DNA from: Romanomermis culicivorax
Lineage: Eukaryota > Nematoda > Enoplea > Mermithida > Mermithidae
Assembly (NCBI GenBank): GCA_963922205.1
Contig: CAWUHX010000008.1
Location: 715,282 to 779,281, forward strand
Direction of reading: 5' to 3'
Length of the DNA stretch: 64,000 nucleotides
Shown here: positions 43,638-56,509 of the stretch, one piece after another
How positions within the stretch are numbered: position 1 is the stretch's first letter
Layout: each line of letters opens with the position of its first letter
The notes under the pieces: model-generated
Databases searched by the model: none
Told to the model about the DNA's origin: nothing
The model's input: only the letters and a program-made list of their open reading frames with translations
Program-made: the position numbers and the translations under genes

Positions 43638-45062
43638 TGTCACGTGCCGCGCAATTCCCCAATGTCAGGTGATTCCAATCATGTTAATATTTTTGTTTTC
43701 TTCATAATTTGTTTATTACTCATTCATGTTTTCGTTTATTTAATTTTTACACATGCATTTTGTGTTCGTTTTTATATTTTTCATGCATTTCTATGTTTCG
43801 TTTTGTTATATTTATTTCTTTATGAACGCGGGCTACAGTAGGCCCTTTAGCTAAAAACTTCCGCCAGTCGTGCTCCACGAGCACATGGCTATTTTTGGTG
43901 CACTCCATGCACCTCTTATCACCAAAAATTAGCGTCGTTTTTGTTACGCAAAAACGACTAGCTAAGAAGTTTAGCTAAAGACGTTCATATGCTTAGCATA
44001 GGCACTGCAGTCGGCCTCAGTGCTAAACGCATGTGAACGAAAAATGTCTATGTGCTCATAGGCATCTTCTGCATCGCGTCTAGCTGCAGAAGTTAGCTTG
44101 GACGCCGAGAAACTCCGCCCAAGCTGCAGCTGTAGCCAAACATGTCCTCAAAAGGACATGTTTCTTTAGTTTTCCGCTCATTCCTGGGTTTACCCCTGCG
44201 TCCGATTTTGTTGTCAGCGTCCGCCGCCTATTGCCTAATTTGAATAAATTTGAATCACCTTCACTGCGTCCGCCGCCTTATAGCCAACTAATTTGCATAA
44301 ATTTATACCCAGTTACCGCATCCGCCGCTTACCCGCCTACAGTACCCGCTGCCCATCAGTGCCAGGTGTCCGACCGCCCCGGTTCGTGAAGAAAACGTTG
44401 GAGAATCGCCTCCCAATCGCCGCCACTCACCGCTAGGACTCGAGTGGATCGCATCCCCCCGCTCCAGTGCCAGAAGACCAAAAGTATCCAGGGACTTGCC
44501 GCTCGTTTCGTCGAATCGCTTGAGAAACCGGACTAGGTGAGTCTTCTCAGGGGATTATTGTTATTTGTGGGGTATTTGTTGGGAAATCCTTCCTAAGTCG
44601 GTTTCCCAAGTTTTCCACAGATAAGTAGGGCCTCCACCTCTCAGGTTCGGGCTAAAAAGGGGCTGTCTGGTTCATCACCGGGTCCCACAAATTAGGTCAT
44701 TTTACGGGTGACCCTGTCCCCACTCTCACCGAGTAGGACTCGGGGATTGTCGCACCTAGCCTGGCAGCGTTGTCCATTACCCTACAGCAAGACCCCAAGG
44801 ACAACACCAGAGAACCAACTATAGACCTCTCTATAGCCACCATTCGCCAGGTTAGGCCCCAACGCCAACCAGGGAAGCCTGGGGAAAATGCCAGTATCCA
44901 TCAGGAGTCACAGCCTATTACTCACTGTACTAGGATCAATCTGATATGGTTCACCATCAATGTGACGTCTAAAACACGGTATTACCTGATGAGATACCCA
45001 AACCTCCCCAGCGCTCTCCCAAATCAACATGTCATACACGTGACATGGCGTAAAATGTGACA
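43638..45062 (+). repeat. 3' LTR of element C (R family, 1425 bp)
   Basis: TGTCAC...GTGACA ends. It holds the same hairpin cluster as the B LTRs; the GGTGCA/TGCACC stem is at 43897-43913. Confidence 0.92.
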
Positions 45063-45363
45063 CTATTGTGAGTTTTTAGTGTCATACATAGTTACCTGCT
45101 GTAAGTTGCTGAGACAACCCGGATTGCTTCCCGATTGCAAGTCGATGCCAGTTCGAGTCTCAGCAAACTTGGGTTACACTGCGACTGAAGGTGTATTTAG
45201 TTTCCTAGGAGAACTGCTGCACTGTACTGGTCTTTAATTATAGGAAACTCTCATGAGTGACTTGGGATAATCAAACGTGTACAAGCCAATAGCCTAGCTG
45301 ATTTCTCTTCACCTAAGCAGAGATCTAAGCATGGCAATTGCTGGCTTTGTACACTTGCAATAC
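45063..45363. other. Spacer with a short tRNA-like fragment
   Basis: Around 45108-45166 a 7-bp stem GCTGAGA/TCTCAGC encloses GTTCGAGTC, which resembles a tRNA T-arm. The whole is only about 57 nt and lacks a normal anticodon arm, so it is at most a relic. Nothing else is seen. Confidence 0.3.
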
Positions 45364-46254
45364 TGTAACGCCCAAATGAGATATTGGGTCGGTTTTCAGC
45401 CTAGATTCTTTAATACTTTTATTTGTTCAAATCTAATCAGTCCACAAGGCCCCCAGGGCGATAACACGACAAAATACTATGACATACAGTAAAGGACAAT
45501 TAAATTAAAAAAATAACATCACCGATGGCTTTATGCTTTGCATTGACGATAATGAAGGTTCTGGTTTCATGCAATCACACGAGTCAAGCTTCTACACATG
45601 AATCGCAAATAAAATACCAACTGACTAATTTCACTATGCTTTTCTTCTTTTATACTGCTTCTTTGGACCACGCCTTTACGCCATGGGAGGTCTGCTTCCA
45701 TTTTGCTTTTTTAACCAATCATTGCTTCGCTTTATATGCTTCCGTTTACTGTATGCTTTTATTACCACACCTTCAGGCTTTAATTTATGCTTAGCTTAAC
45801 CACGCCTACATGCTTTAATTTACCGTATGCTTAGCCACGTGTACATGCTTTTAGTTTTTCATGTGCTTTACTGTTTTCCATGTGTTCCACTTGAGTCTTG
45901 CATCTGGGTCCGGGTTTTTGCATTTTCTTACACGGGCAGGTGTTTTTACGACTTTGGGAGGGATACTGTATCTCTTTGGAATGTGTATCTTTAATTGACT
46001 TGAGTGGTTTATGGGACCAGGTGCGGATGTGTGAAATAATAATGCCAGGATTCCTATTTACTAATGGATTTTGGTGTAGGAATGCTCAAAAACAAAGTAC
46101 TTATAGGATACTTGGGAAAAATGTTCAGGCCATCAACAAGACAAAAAACCAGACATACTGGAGGAAATACATCACGAATAAAATTATATACAGTAATCCG
46201 ATATACATGTTGTACACTATGGGTTTACTCTAACGTGTTATCACCTATCTTACA
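45364..46254 (-). repeat. Solo LTR related to element A, with ATAC target duplication
   Basis: 891 bp, TGTAACG...TTACA ends, with ATAC on both sides (45360-45363 and 46255-46258). Its length, its ends and a CTTCTTTTATAC segment match the LTR of element A in the same orientation, but the sequence has diverged strongly, so it is older. Confidence 0.65.
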
Positions 46255-47234
46255 ATACTGGAGAGCACAGAGTTGCTCAAAGTGCTACAAAATGTAAAAG
46301 CTTTTACAAAGATTTAGGACTCAAAGGTTCAGGAATGCTGAGGAATTGCCCTCTGGTATTTCAATGTAGCCTCTAAATTAAAGAATGAAATCATTGTGAA
46401 CGAAATATGTGTGACATTCAAATAAATAATTTTTTGTTGCAGGTTCAACGACCTTAACTACTCGGATTCAGTTGATAATGACGTGTGCAAAATATATGTT
46501 TCAATTTTTTTGTATATTTTATTGAAGGCATAGTCTCGGGAGGCTTTTGACTTAAAATGCAAAATCTAGTTCATATTTTTTGCACAGTAAAGTTGTTGAT
46601 GTAATTACTATAGTCACCTTAAAAAATTTATTTTCCGGCATTCAAATCGTAAACCAGGCATAGGAACCGTAAAGCTTAGCTTTGAAAAACTCGAAAACAT
46701 ATGTTTGGTGAAAATGCTTATTGTTTGATTACAAACAATGGGAAGAATACCGCGCAAAAATATGTTAACAGATTTTGTTTGCGATTCATTACCAGAAGCA
46801 AGCTCATCTTTTAAAATCGAAAAAACGTTCTTCGAGCAGGATCATCGGGCCCCAAAATGTTTCCCCAAGCGATCACTGACTCGTCATACAGCTTGCAAAG
46901 TTTTTTTCTAAAAATTTGATCCAAATTTCAGAGCTTAAAAAATTATTCATGTATGTACAATAAACTTCTTTACTGGCCTTCTCTGATTGATCGCTGTATA
47001 TATAGCGTGAAATGCTTGTAAATAATGAAAGTGTGGAAAGCAATTATTATTTCAGGTTTCCACAATTTTCTGATAAACCATATATCGTATAGGACTGGAA
47101 AATTGTGGGCATACTGATAAAATCTTCACCGATTTTTTGAGTGAAAAATTTTACAACAAGAGCCCTATATAAACAATTTTGACGACAATAGTTATTTGTG
47201 TCAGTTTTCTATTTGGAAGCCTTTTATAAAAAAC
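46255..47234. other. Intergenic DNA without recognised feature
   Basis: AT-rich; only short ORFs without splice or start support. I see nothing in it. Confidence 0.4.
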
Positions 47235-48397
47235 GGGGTATTCCCATGTGAGCGACTTCCAAGTGAGCGATTCTCAAGTGAGCGATACCCAAGTGTGCGA
47301 ATTCCCAATTGAGCGATTCCCAATTGGGCGATTCCAAACGAACAATCGAGAGTGTAGTAACACATTCTTCAAAGTTTTCTCTTTACCTTATGTATTTTTT
47401 TCGTTGTTTTTTGTGTGTATTGTTAATGTTTTCGTTTATGTATGTTTTTACGTTTTCATCTTTTGTCTCTGCTTCCTTTTAATTTCGTTTCTCTTTTCAT
47501 CTACTTTTTTCTTTTTTGCTAATGAAACAACAAATTACAATTTCTTATTTTTAAAAAGCATAGTCTTCCGTATAGTTCTTATACAATTCGGCACGCTCTA
47601 TTTTCTACATAATGTTATCTTTTGTGATTTTTCTTCATTATTTTTCACCTCAGTTTTTTGCTCTCAATCTCTCCTGATTTTTTCTTTTTGTCCTGTTTTC
47701 ACATTTTTTTATTTTTTTCTTGGTGCTTTCCCTATGTTGCTTCTTCTTTCTTGTCACCGTCTTCATGTTCTGTTTCTTTTTTGATGGTTTTTCACCTATT
47801 TTCGTTTATTCTTAATGTCTTCATTTTTGTTGACGTTTCCTTTCTCTTGATGTTTTGTTTGTTTCAGCATTCTTTCGTTTATGTGTTTTATGAAGATTTT
47901 CACACTTATAACGATAAAAGACTCGAACACGTCGAACTGTGCTAGAATTATACATGAGACTACGGCTATTTAAAATGATAACCTGTAATGTGTTGTTTCA
48001 TGAGCAAAAAAGAAAAAAGTAGATCGAGAAAAAGGAAAAGGAAAAAAGTAGACAAAAGATGAAAATGTTAAAACACACATGAACGAAAACATTAACAATA
48101 CACCCAGAAAATAAAAGAAAAAAAGAAATACGTACAAAGAAAAATGTTAGGTAAAAAAAGAAAATATGAATAAAGTGTTACTACATTCTCGAACGCTCGT
48201 TTGGAATCGCCCAATTTGGAATTTGCTCACTTGGGAATTCGCTCGATTGGTAATCGCTCACATGGGAATCGCTCAATTGGTAATTCGCTCACTTGGGAAT
48301 TCGTTCTATTGGGAATTCGCTCAATTGGGAATCGCTCACATGGGAATCGCTCAGTTGGTAATTGCCCACTTGAGAATCGCTCACTTGGGAATAGACC
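47235..48397. mobile_element. Foldback-type element, copy 1
   Basis: Begins GGGGTATTCCCATGTGAGCG and ends TTGGGAATAGACC in reverse sense. Both ends are made of repeated ~15-bp units (GCGATTCCCAATTGA and variants), and the next ~300 bp on each side are also inverted copies of each other. The middle is T-rich and gives Phe-rich shadow ORFs. ATAAAA(A)AC lies on both sides, which could be an 8-9 bp target duplication. Confidence 0.7.
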
Positions 48398-48817
48398 ATA
48401 AAAACAGACTATAGACAAGAAGTCTTGATTATTGTGAAGCCTACCTCGCGACTACGCCTTTAAGTTTTTCAATTTTTTTACATTCCTGAAAGTGTTTGAC
48501 TATTTCTGGTTGCATAACTGCAGGCAAAAAATTACTTTAAGAATAATTGGTAGAATTGTTGTTTGTGTGCGTCTTTTTTTTCTTAAGAAAGAGATGAACA
48601 CAACTTTCTTTTTAAACTTTATTCAATTAGACTAAAGAAAATGATAACAAAGATAAAGTATTTAAAATGAATAATGATAGCTATTGTATAAAAACCAAAA
48701 CCAAAAGTATTTTCAGTGCACTACATTTTTGTGAACTGCTAAATAAAATTGATATATGCTAATTGATTATAGAATATATTTTCTACTAGTCAACTATCTT
48801 CTTTCATCAGAAGCATA
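48398..48817. other. Downstream region of the cysteine-rich gene
   Basis: AT-rich. A minus-strand AATAAA (about 48619-48624) lies about 200 bases after the stop codon at 48818 and may serve as its poly(A) signal. Confidence 0.35.
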
Positions 48818-51800
48818 TCAAATCTTGTTGCAAGTATCATTAATAATTAGTATTTTGCCAGTGAAAAAATGATACACTTCCACCACTGTTTGTTTCATGG
48901 AAGCTACAACTAGGCGGTAAAATTCGAGCAGAATTTCATTTGATTCTTTGCCGCATTGTTCTGAAAGTATTTTCGAACGGCATTGATTCCCACATTTGAT
49001 GTATCTATAATTGTGCAAAAAATATCAAGGTTAAATAATTCACATTGCCATCGTGCGTTGTAGAGTGAAGTTTGACATACTGTGTATCAGTTTCAAGATA
49101 TGTCCAGCAGATAAAAAATGTCCCACTATGCTGCACCGGACTATTCTGGAACATGCTTTTGAAAATTCGGCTGTGAATTTTACAAATATTCTCATCTGTC
49201 TTTATTGAAATTTTATTATCAATTCATTTGTACTGACCCATCAGATCAACAATCATCTGGCTTTGTTGTGGATGCTTAACTCCCAATGGCTCCTCCATTT
49301 GTTATCCATCATTTACCACATTTCCAACCGAAACAAATTTTCTCATTCTCCCATCCTTATGGTATCCTATGCTACGTGCTCTAGTGTAGTGGTACAGGAG
49401 GAGCTATGCTTCAGACTGTGCTGTCGCTGATAGAGCATTATGGGTTCATTAATTGTTGAAATTTCTGCTGCTTAATAACTTTATCCCATCTTTTCATATG
49501 TATGGCATCTGATGCTAGTGTGTCTTATTATCTTCGTACAGATGAGGTGACCAGCCAGGTTATGATGCCACTGGCTCCGCTAATTGTAACTTGACTTGGT
49601 TAGGGATAAAATAGTCTTTTCTGTTTTGGCACACCAAGGTGGATGATCACTTAGAGCAATTTAAATCCAGTGGGTGGAATTAGTGTTGTAGTGTGAAATG
49701 TGACACACTATGTCTCAGTATCAACATATGTCTGCAGCTACAAGTTCCATCATACTTCACCTGAATTGCAGCTCAGGTTACTGTAGAACGTGGATTTCTC
49801 AACTAGCCAGTGAATTTCACGATTATCTCCATCAACCTTTTTAATGTTTTATCATTATTTCATTTGTACAATGGCTGCTCAGTTGATTATGAAGAAAACT
49901 TTATATTTTTGGGGGAAGTACATTGAAGGGGCAAGCTTTGTAGATGAATATTGGGTTAAAAAATTATCTTATTCTAATTTTGAAGTGCGTAGTCTAGTCC
50001 AGCTAATTTTAGTGAGGTTTTTCTGGTAGTCGTAAGGATTAAGTCTTCGACTTCTCACCCTTCTATGATAACTCATTCAAATTTTGAGACATGTGCAGGG
50101 AAGCACTGGCATTAACGAAAATTCCATGCTATCTCATGCATCTCTTCTCTTATTGACTTTGAGTGGTTCATTTGACCTCAGGGACCAGCAGTTAATGTCC
50201 AGGACCTAGTTCCACAAATATAAAAATTGTTCACGACTCTTATGGCAAATTTTGAAATCGACATTTCAGAAACTTACTGGCATAAATAACTGAACAAGTC
50301 TCGTGCAGCTTCACTTGGGGAAACTTGAATTACACTGCTATTTTGATTCACCAAATTGATCATGTCCATTTTATGTCGAAAACATTTGTTGCTCGATTCA
50401 CATCCGTCCAAATCCTGTTCATAAACTTTGCGGTAGCATAGGGCACGATGAATAAAGTCTGCAAAGTTTGAAGATGTACCATAAGGCAATTTCACTGGTT
50501 GAGTTACATAGGATTCACAGAACTGTGCCACAATATTTGAAGGCTTAGACTTACCAGTTTCATTACAAATATACGAATTGAGTTGCAATATTACCAAGCT
50601 GTCTATTTTATCAGATCGACCACTGTTGCACTTCTCCACACATTGTCGATGTTCAGTAGCATATCTGAATATAGGAATATTAAACGAGTAATGATTGAAT
50701 TTCTTTCCTTAAATCAAAAAAGGAATCTTGAACTAAATTAAATTTAGCTCAGTAATAGAAAGCCATAAAATTATTATAAAATTTAATAATTAAAATTTTT
50801 TTGCCATAAAATTTAATGAATTTATATTCAAAGTTTCAAGTGGAAATTCTTCTATTCACATGTGTGATGCTTACCTCATTTGGTTTATTTTGTCAATACC
50901 ACGAAAAAAATCATCTAAATCAGATTTTTTTAAATTTTGACATTTTCAGCTTCTCATGTGTTATTGATGATTCTGTATAAGATGGCAAATTCACTTATAC
51001 AGTGAGCTTTTTTTCTCTGAATAAATTTTTCACCCTACAATAAATTACAGAATTTGGTCATACATGCAATGCAGCTCCTCACGTCTTCAGCTCTTTCAAG
51101 GAAAATTGCATTAAAGAAAACCACTATAAAAGGGAATGGTATCTGACAAAAGTTTTTTTTTGTAAAGTAGACTTGATTAACAAGATCATATCAGATTTTT
51201 GTATCTAATCCAGGTATGATTCCAAATGTGTGGTCTGGATTTTGATCAATGATTGAGATACTTGTTTTTGGAGTAATTCAATTCTCAATATAGAACCATA
51301 TTAAGTATTCTTTGCAAGTGGAATTCCACTCACTTCCAGACTATAATCACAAGACATTATTGAATTATAAAACTCACCCACAATACTTTTTCAGCATGGT
51401 GGCATTGAAAATTCGTCGAATATTTGTAGGATTTTCACTTTTAAAAACGTCATGATAGACTTCGTAGAAAAAATTGCGTACAGGTTCGGGAATTTCAGTA
51501 TCCGAGAAGCACTGTGTAACGCAGTGATTACTTTCCATCGTTTGCTGATTTTTTTGAAATCTGGAATGTGAAAAAGAGCATAAAGTACGAAATAAGTGAT
51601 TGATTTATACTCTCAATGCAAAAAATGTGGGCAATATGTAATTTCTCTCTGCCATCATACATTGCATTAATGACATATCATGCGGCAAAATTGAACCAAC
51701 GCCTGATTGTTGTTGCACTGTCTTCGTTCAATACCCATAAGTAAATGTATGGTCCTCAGTTTAATACCCGTACTCAATTCAATCGAATGAGGGGAATGTA

Positions 51801-53482
51801 CATCAATAGCTTTTAACAATGTGAGACTGTTGGTTTCAAGGATTTTCTTACCATAGCAATCATCCTATCTATGCAAAAGTGAATGACAAAAAGGCTCGTC
51901 CTGTTATTCCTGTTTTGTCTCATCTTTTTTCTCAAATGTAAACTTTTTGTATTTTTTGTTTTGATTTGGTATGTATCTTCTGTTGCTTTTTAGATTTCTT
52001 GAAAAAATTAGCTATTGGAAAAAAGGTAAGAAAGCCCATAAATGCTGAATATATGGACCCGCTATCAGAGACTTTCCACATCTATCCTAGAGTTTGAGAT
52101 AATTGATTAAAGAAAAAGAACCACAAGGAACCCCAGGCATGTTTGTAAAGGGAAGAAAGTCAAGTTGACACTGAGTTGTGGATCTGCCAGATGCTAGATC
52201 AATGATGAATTGCACTGCAGCATTTTTGTTGGCAGACCTGAGAAACCTTGGATTTGGAAACTTAACACTGAAGATGGTCACCCTTAGGGATCTATGTAAG
52301 CAATTGGAATCCTATAGTGTTGTAGTGTGTTTTCCGCCGATTTTGGTTATTTTGTCAAAGCACGTATGAGGCTGGCAGGTGGCAAGTGGAGCAAGCAAGG
52401 TGGACCATTAGCAGCCGTCTTACTGTAGTGCACATTGGTACGTGTGCGCTGGTCTCTCTCCATTATTATTCTTTTTTCATTATTATCATATGTTTTATAT
52501 ACTAAGTGTGCGCCCCGCTGGCCACTTTCATATTTCCCTATTTGTTGCCTCCCACCACGCAGCCTCTTTTCTCATCCCAGTGCGTGGGAGTTGATTGTTT
52601 ACTTTTCTCGCCTGCTTTCGTTTTGTACATAAGTTTTTGTTTGTTTTTATTGCATAACATTAAAGGTAGAAAATTTCCTCTCCTTCCGTTTTAGGCAATA
52701 AGGGAGACAATTAAGGAAACTCATCTTTTCCTTAATTGGTGGTATTATTAGTGTCGGGTTTAAGTACAAGTAATTAAGTTAATCAGGTAAATGTGGGTGT
52801 GGGAAACACGTACATTAAGGACGAACCCTGGAATCTCAATCCTGCTTGTGACTCATCAGTGCCCGACTTGTTTTAAAATACAACAATAGTGGTTCACACT
52901 GTAGAAATATAAGTCCTGCTTATGGCTCTCTTTTTCACTCCTGGTTGTTCAATTCAAGGCCAGGAGATGTTGTAACTGTAGAAGTCATCACATCTATGCA
53001 AAATTTAAAGAATGAACAGCACCACAATGAGACCAAGAAATACATATATATGATGAATTCCTCATATAAAACATAACCTGTTTTTCGTATTCACCAAGAT
53101 TTGTTTTTAGAATGCTGCATTTTCGAAGCCAGATAAGCTGGTAAATTGCCAGATTATTAATTTCTATCCTTTGTAATACAGTTTAGAATACTTAATTTTA
53201 TTTTATATCTAAATTATGATTTAAAATATGCATTGTATAGTAATGAGCCCTCAGAGTCAATTCTATTGTTGGCCAAAACTGACCATCTTACCAGAACAGT
53301 GTCTTGAACCCTTTCTGATTTTTTAACTGAAAGGAAAAGCATTACATTTCAATTTGAAAACTTTACCTTTTTTCACTCGGGCTCTTCCACAACTCTGAAC
53401 CACGATTTTTGGTTATAATTTTAGTGATCATTGCAGTTGGCAATAAAATCATGAAAAATAGAAAAACACGATTCCAGTTCAT
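48818..53482 (-). CDS. Secreted cysteine-rich protein, four exons, 290 aa
   Basis: Exons on the minus strand: 53367-53482, 51378-51560, 50278-50664 and 48818-49004. All junctions have GT/AG ends and matching phases, and the total of 873 nt is exactly 291 codons with a TGA stop. Exon 1 encodes a signal peptide (MNWNRVFLFFMILLPT). The mature part has spaced cysteine pairs (CVTQC, CVEKC, KCGNQC) and ends near NDTCNKI. This pattern recalls nematode-specific secreted cysteine-rich families such as the CPG4 or DUF19 (T20D4.11-like) groups; I am not sure which. Intron 1 (1.8 kb) holds a solo LTR, and intron 3 holds two diverged ~200-bp copies of a repeat. Transcript data would settle the ends. Confidence 0.62.
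49055..49890. repeat. Two diverged direct copies of a ~200-bp segment
   Basis: About 49055-49250 and 49695-49890 share words such as GACATACTGTG/GACACACTATG, CAGTTTCAAGATATGTC/CAGTATCAACATATGTC and TTCATTTGTAC in the same order. The family is unknown. Confidence 0.4.
52318..52885. repeat. Solo LTR of a third family, copy 1, with ATAG target duplication
   Basis: 568 bp with TGTTGTA...TACAACA inverted ends, flanked by ATAG on both sides. It aligns along its length with 57911-58459. It lies in intron 1 of the cysteine-rich gene. No internal coding region is nearby. Confidence 0.75.
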
Positions 53483-55353
53483 ATTAGCTGTCAATTTTTG
53501 TACGGGATTATCGTTCAAACTACTCTCTTCACTACCCGGATATGCTATGAAAACGAAAAAATATTTGAACAGCCATCAAAATTACTGGTATTGACTTTTC
53601 ATTCCATGTTATTATGAAAAAGTCGATCGGTATATTCCACATTTTTCAATCATAATTACCCATGATTATGAAAGTAAGATAATCCCTATTTGGTTGGAAT
53701 ACTTATTATTATGATGAATAAAAAACTTATGATGCGCATGGAGGCATGCATTACAACTGTGAGCTATTATGGTTTCAGGTATCCAGGACGAAAATCCCTG
53801 GTCATTGTTAGCAGAACAAATGTTCAATCTCACTATGTTGTTGTCCTTGGAAAAGATTTTCATAATGTTTTAAATCTTAAAATCTAAACAACAAAATGTT
53901 CTAAACTTTTTTGTGACAAAAAATTGCCGTAACAAGGCTAGTTAGTTAGTTATGATCTTGTTTGTATTCGATTGCATCTGTTTTTCAATTCTTTGGTGAG
54001 GGAATAAGATAAAAAGACGTCAAAATGTCGAAGAAGGCCAAGACAATTTTATCTTGATAGTGCAACCATTGCAGAACAAGGTATCATGGGCAGCATATCA
54101 AGAACTAGCTTGTGCATAACGTACCCTGGAAAAGGTGTATATTTCTGTTAGCTGCTAGTTGAAGTTCTAAGGCCAGTAAGCTTGTTGACTGATGAAAATA
54201 CTTGAAAATCATGTTTAATCTCCAATCACGTAATGGTTGATTTTAATATTATCAGTGATTAAAATTTTTGGTTGAAAATTACAACTATAGCAGATGATTA
54301 AAATCACATAATCCATGATTGAAACTATAATCGCCAATCGAAAACCTCTCAAATGATGTGGTGAGCACTGTGAATCTGTTCAACTCGTAAAAGTAATAAA
54401 AATAGTGATATTTGAAAATGTAATTTGTTTTTAGATTTTTAATTGACACCAGTGCCAGCTTCTGTTGCAACTTTTGTTACATTTTGTAGGAGAAACATAT
54501 TTTCACAACTTTTACTACAGTACGACTTATCCCTATTGAACATTTATTTTTGAGATGGTATCATGATAACATTGAAGTGTATTTTCATTTTATCATACTT
54601 TCCTGCATTTTCTCGTTTTTCTATTTGTTTTTATCATTATCTCTTTCTTGCTTCAATTCATACCAAACAGCTGCTCTGACAGGCTGTCGGCTGGAACCAA
54701 AGTCGAAAGGATATTCACCTCAATTTATTGTGGAAAGTTCTCAAAAACGTTCTAGTTTGGCCAGTCACCCTGAAATGGGGACATACGAAAAGCAAAATAA
54801 ACAAAAACAACCGAAATTACTTAATCAATAATTATAACTGATGTCCGGTGATTAGCATTGGTTTTTGCTCAAATGTTCCAACATCTGAAAATCCTGTCTC
54901 CCTTTTCTGCAAAGTTATGCAATATCACAAGTTTTGGAACTTGTAATATACTTTCTAGTTTCCTCTTAATGAAAACGTTAAGGTATCGGCTGTGAAGTCC
55001 TCAGTTAGGGTTTTTGTCTGCATTGTGTAGTTTGATATTAGTTTAATGATAACCTTCGAAGATTTTCGGTGTAACACATGTCACACAAGTCTATAATTTT
55101 TCTAACTGTTCACTCTTGAGCAGCATATATGTGGGCATCAGCTGCTCACTTTGACAGGTCATATATTTGACACAACCATGCGAATAACATCCATGAAATT
55201 CAGATATCGTCCTTCCGACTGCAAAATAAGAAACACATTTTTTAAAAATTTTTGTGGTTACACCTGTGCCAAATTTCTATAGCTGGAAAGGCAGTCTTCA
55301 CAGGACTAAAAAATCGCATTAGTGCTCACCTTATATGAGAGGCACTCTTTACT
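53483..55353. other. Intergenic DNA upstream of the cysteine-rich gene
   Basis: Presumably contains the promoter of the minus-strand gene that starts at 53482. A plus-strand exon-like ORF at 54671-54831 has a weak acceptor and no partner exons. Nothing else is recognised. Confidence 0.35.
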
Positions 55354-56509
55354 GGGGTATTATCATGTGAGCGATTCCCAAGTGACATATTCCCATGTGA
55401 GTGAATTTCCAAATCAGCAATTTCCCAATTGGGCGATTCCCATGTGAGCGATTCCCAATTGAGCGATTCAAAACGAGAGATCGAGAATATAATAACATTT
55501 TTTCATATTTTCCTCCTTTACCTCATATTTTTCTTTGTATGTATTTTTTTTTCGTTTTCTGTGTGTATTGCTTATGTTTTCGTTTATGTATTTTTTCGTT
55601 TTATTTTTTGTCTGTGCTTTCTTTTTTGGTTATGATGATACAATACATTACAGGTTGCCATTTTAGATAATCGTAGAGTCCCGTTTAATTCTTGAACACT
55701 TCGGCATGCTTGAGTCTTTCATGCTTGTAAATGTGAAAATCTTCATAAAAAATATAAACGAATGAATGCAGGAAGAAAGAAAAGATCAAGAGAAAGGAAA
55801 CGTCAACCAAAAATGGAGACATTAAGAATATGTGAAAATAGATGGAAAAGCATTATAAGAAAAAAACATGAAAAAAGAGACAAGAAAGATGAAGCAAGAT
55901 AGAAAAAGCAGCAAGGAAGAAAGAAAAAAGAACAAAACAGAAAAAATCGGGAGAATGGAAAAAGATAGAGACGAAGAAAAAACAAAAAATTGAGATAAAA
56001 GGTAGATAAGAATGAAAAAAAATCACAAAGGATAAAATTAAATAGGGAATAGAGCGTGCCGAATTGTATAACAATTACATGGGAAACAATGCTTTTTGAA
56101 AATGACGACTTGTAATGTATTGTTTCATGAGAAAAAAGAAAAATGTAGATCACAAAAAAAGAAAATGAAAGAGAGTAGAGACAAAATAGAAAAATACAAA
56201 AGTATACATAAACGAAAACATAATTGCAAGACAGAGAATGAAATAAGAAAGCACTATATACTAAAAAATATAATGTAAAGAAGCAAAATGTGAACAATAT
56301 ATTATTGCATTCTCTATCACTCGTTTGAAATCGCCCAATTGAGAATTCACTCATTTGGGAATTCGTTCATTCGGGAATTCGCTCAATCGGAACTCGCGCA
56401 CATGAGAATTCGCTCAATTGGGAATCGCTCACTTGGAAATCACTCAGTTGGGAATTCGCTCACCTGGCAATTCGCTCAATTCAGGATCGATCAGTTGTAA
56501 ATAGACCCC
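55354..56509. mobile_element. Foldback-type element, copy 2
   Basis: Ends GGGGTATT and AATAGACCCC, with the same ~15-bp terminal units as copy 1. The central part matches copy 1 in reverse orientation (for example the AATTCGGCACGCTCTATT segment). A clear target duplication is not seen. Confidence 0.7.

Larger units (their letters stand above)
28161..45062 (+). mobile_element. Element C: decayed plus-strand relative of element B with a nested solo LTR
   Basis: It shares the R-type LTRs, primer site, leader array, coding order and 3' untranslated repeats with B, on the opposite strand. The 5' LTR starts in the N gap, continues at 28161-28173, is interrupted by a solo R LTR (28174-29595) and resumes to 30688. 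The coding region has nonsense codons, frameshifts and deletions, so it cannot make a full product. The left end is hidden, so a target duplication for C itself cannot be tested. Confidence 0.88.

Noticed and set aside
45108..45166. Candidate tRNA with a 7-bp acceptor stem and GTTCGAGTC
   Set aside because: Only about 57 nt and no proper anticodon arm; not a working nuclear tRNA.
47248..47945. Phe-rich plus-strand ORFs
   Set aside because: T-rich inner part of the foldback element; no start context and no match between the two copies at protein level.
52087..52281. Minus-strand ORF with IIDLASG, resembling an RT motif
   Set aside because: Only one short motif; the flanking sequence does not fit RT.
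54671..54831. Possible plus-strand terminal exon (GCRLEPKSKGYSPQF...)
   Set aside because: Weak acceptor, no upstream exon and no recognised domain.
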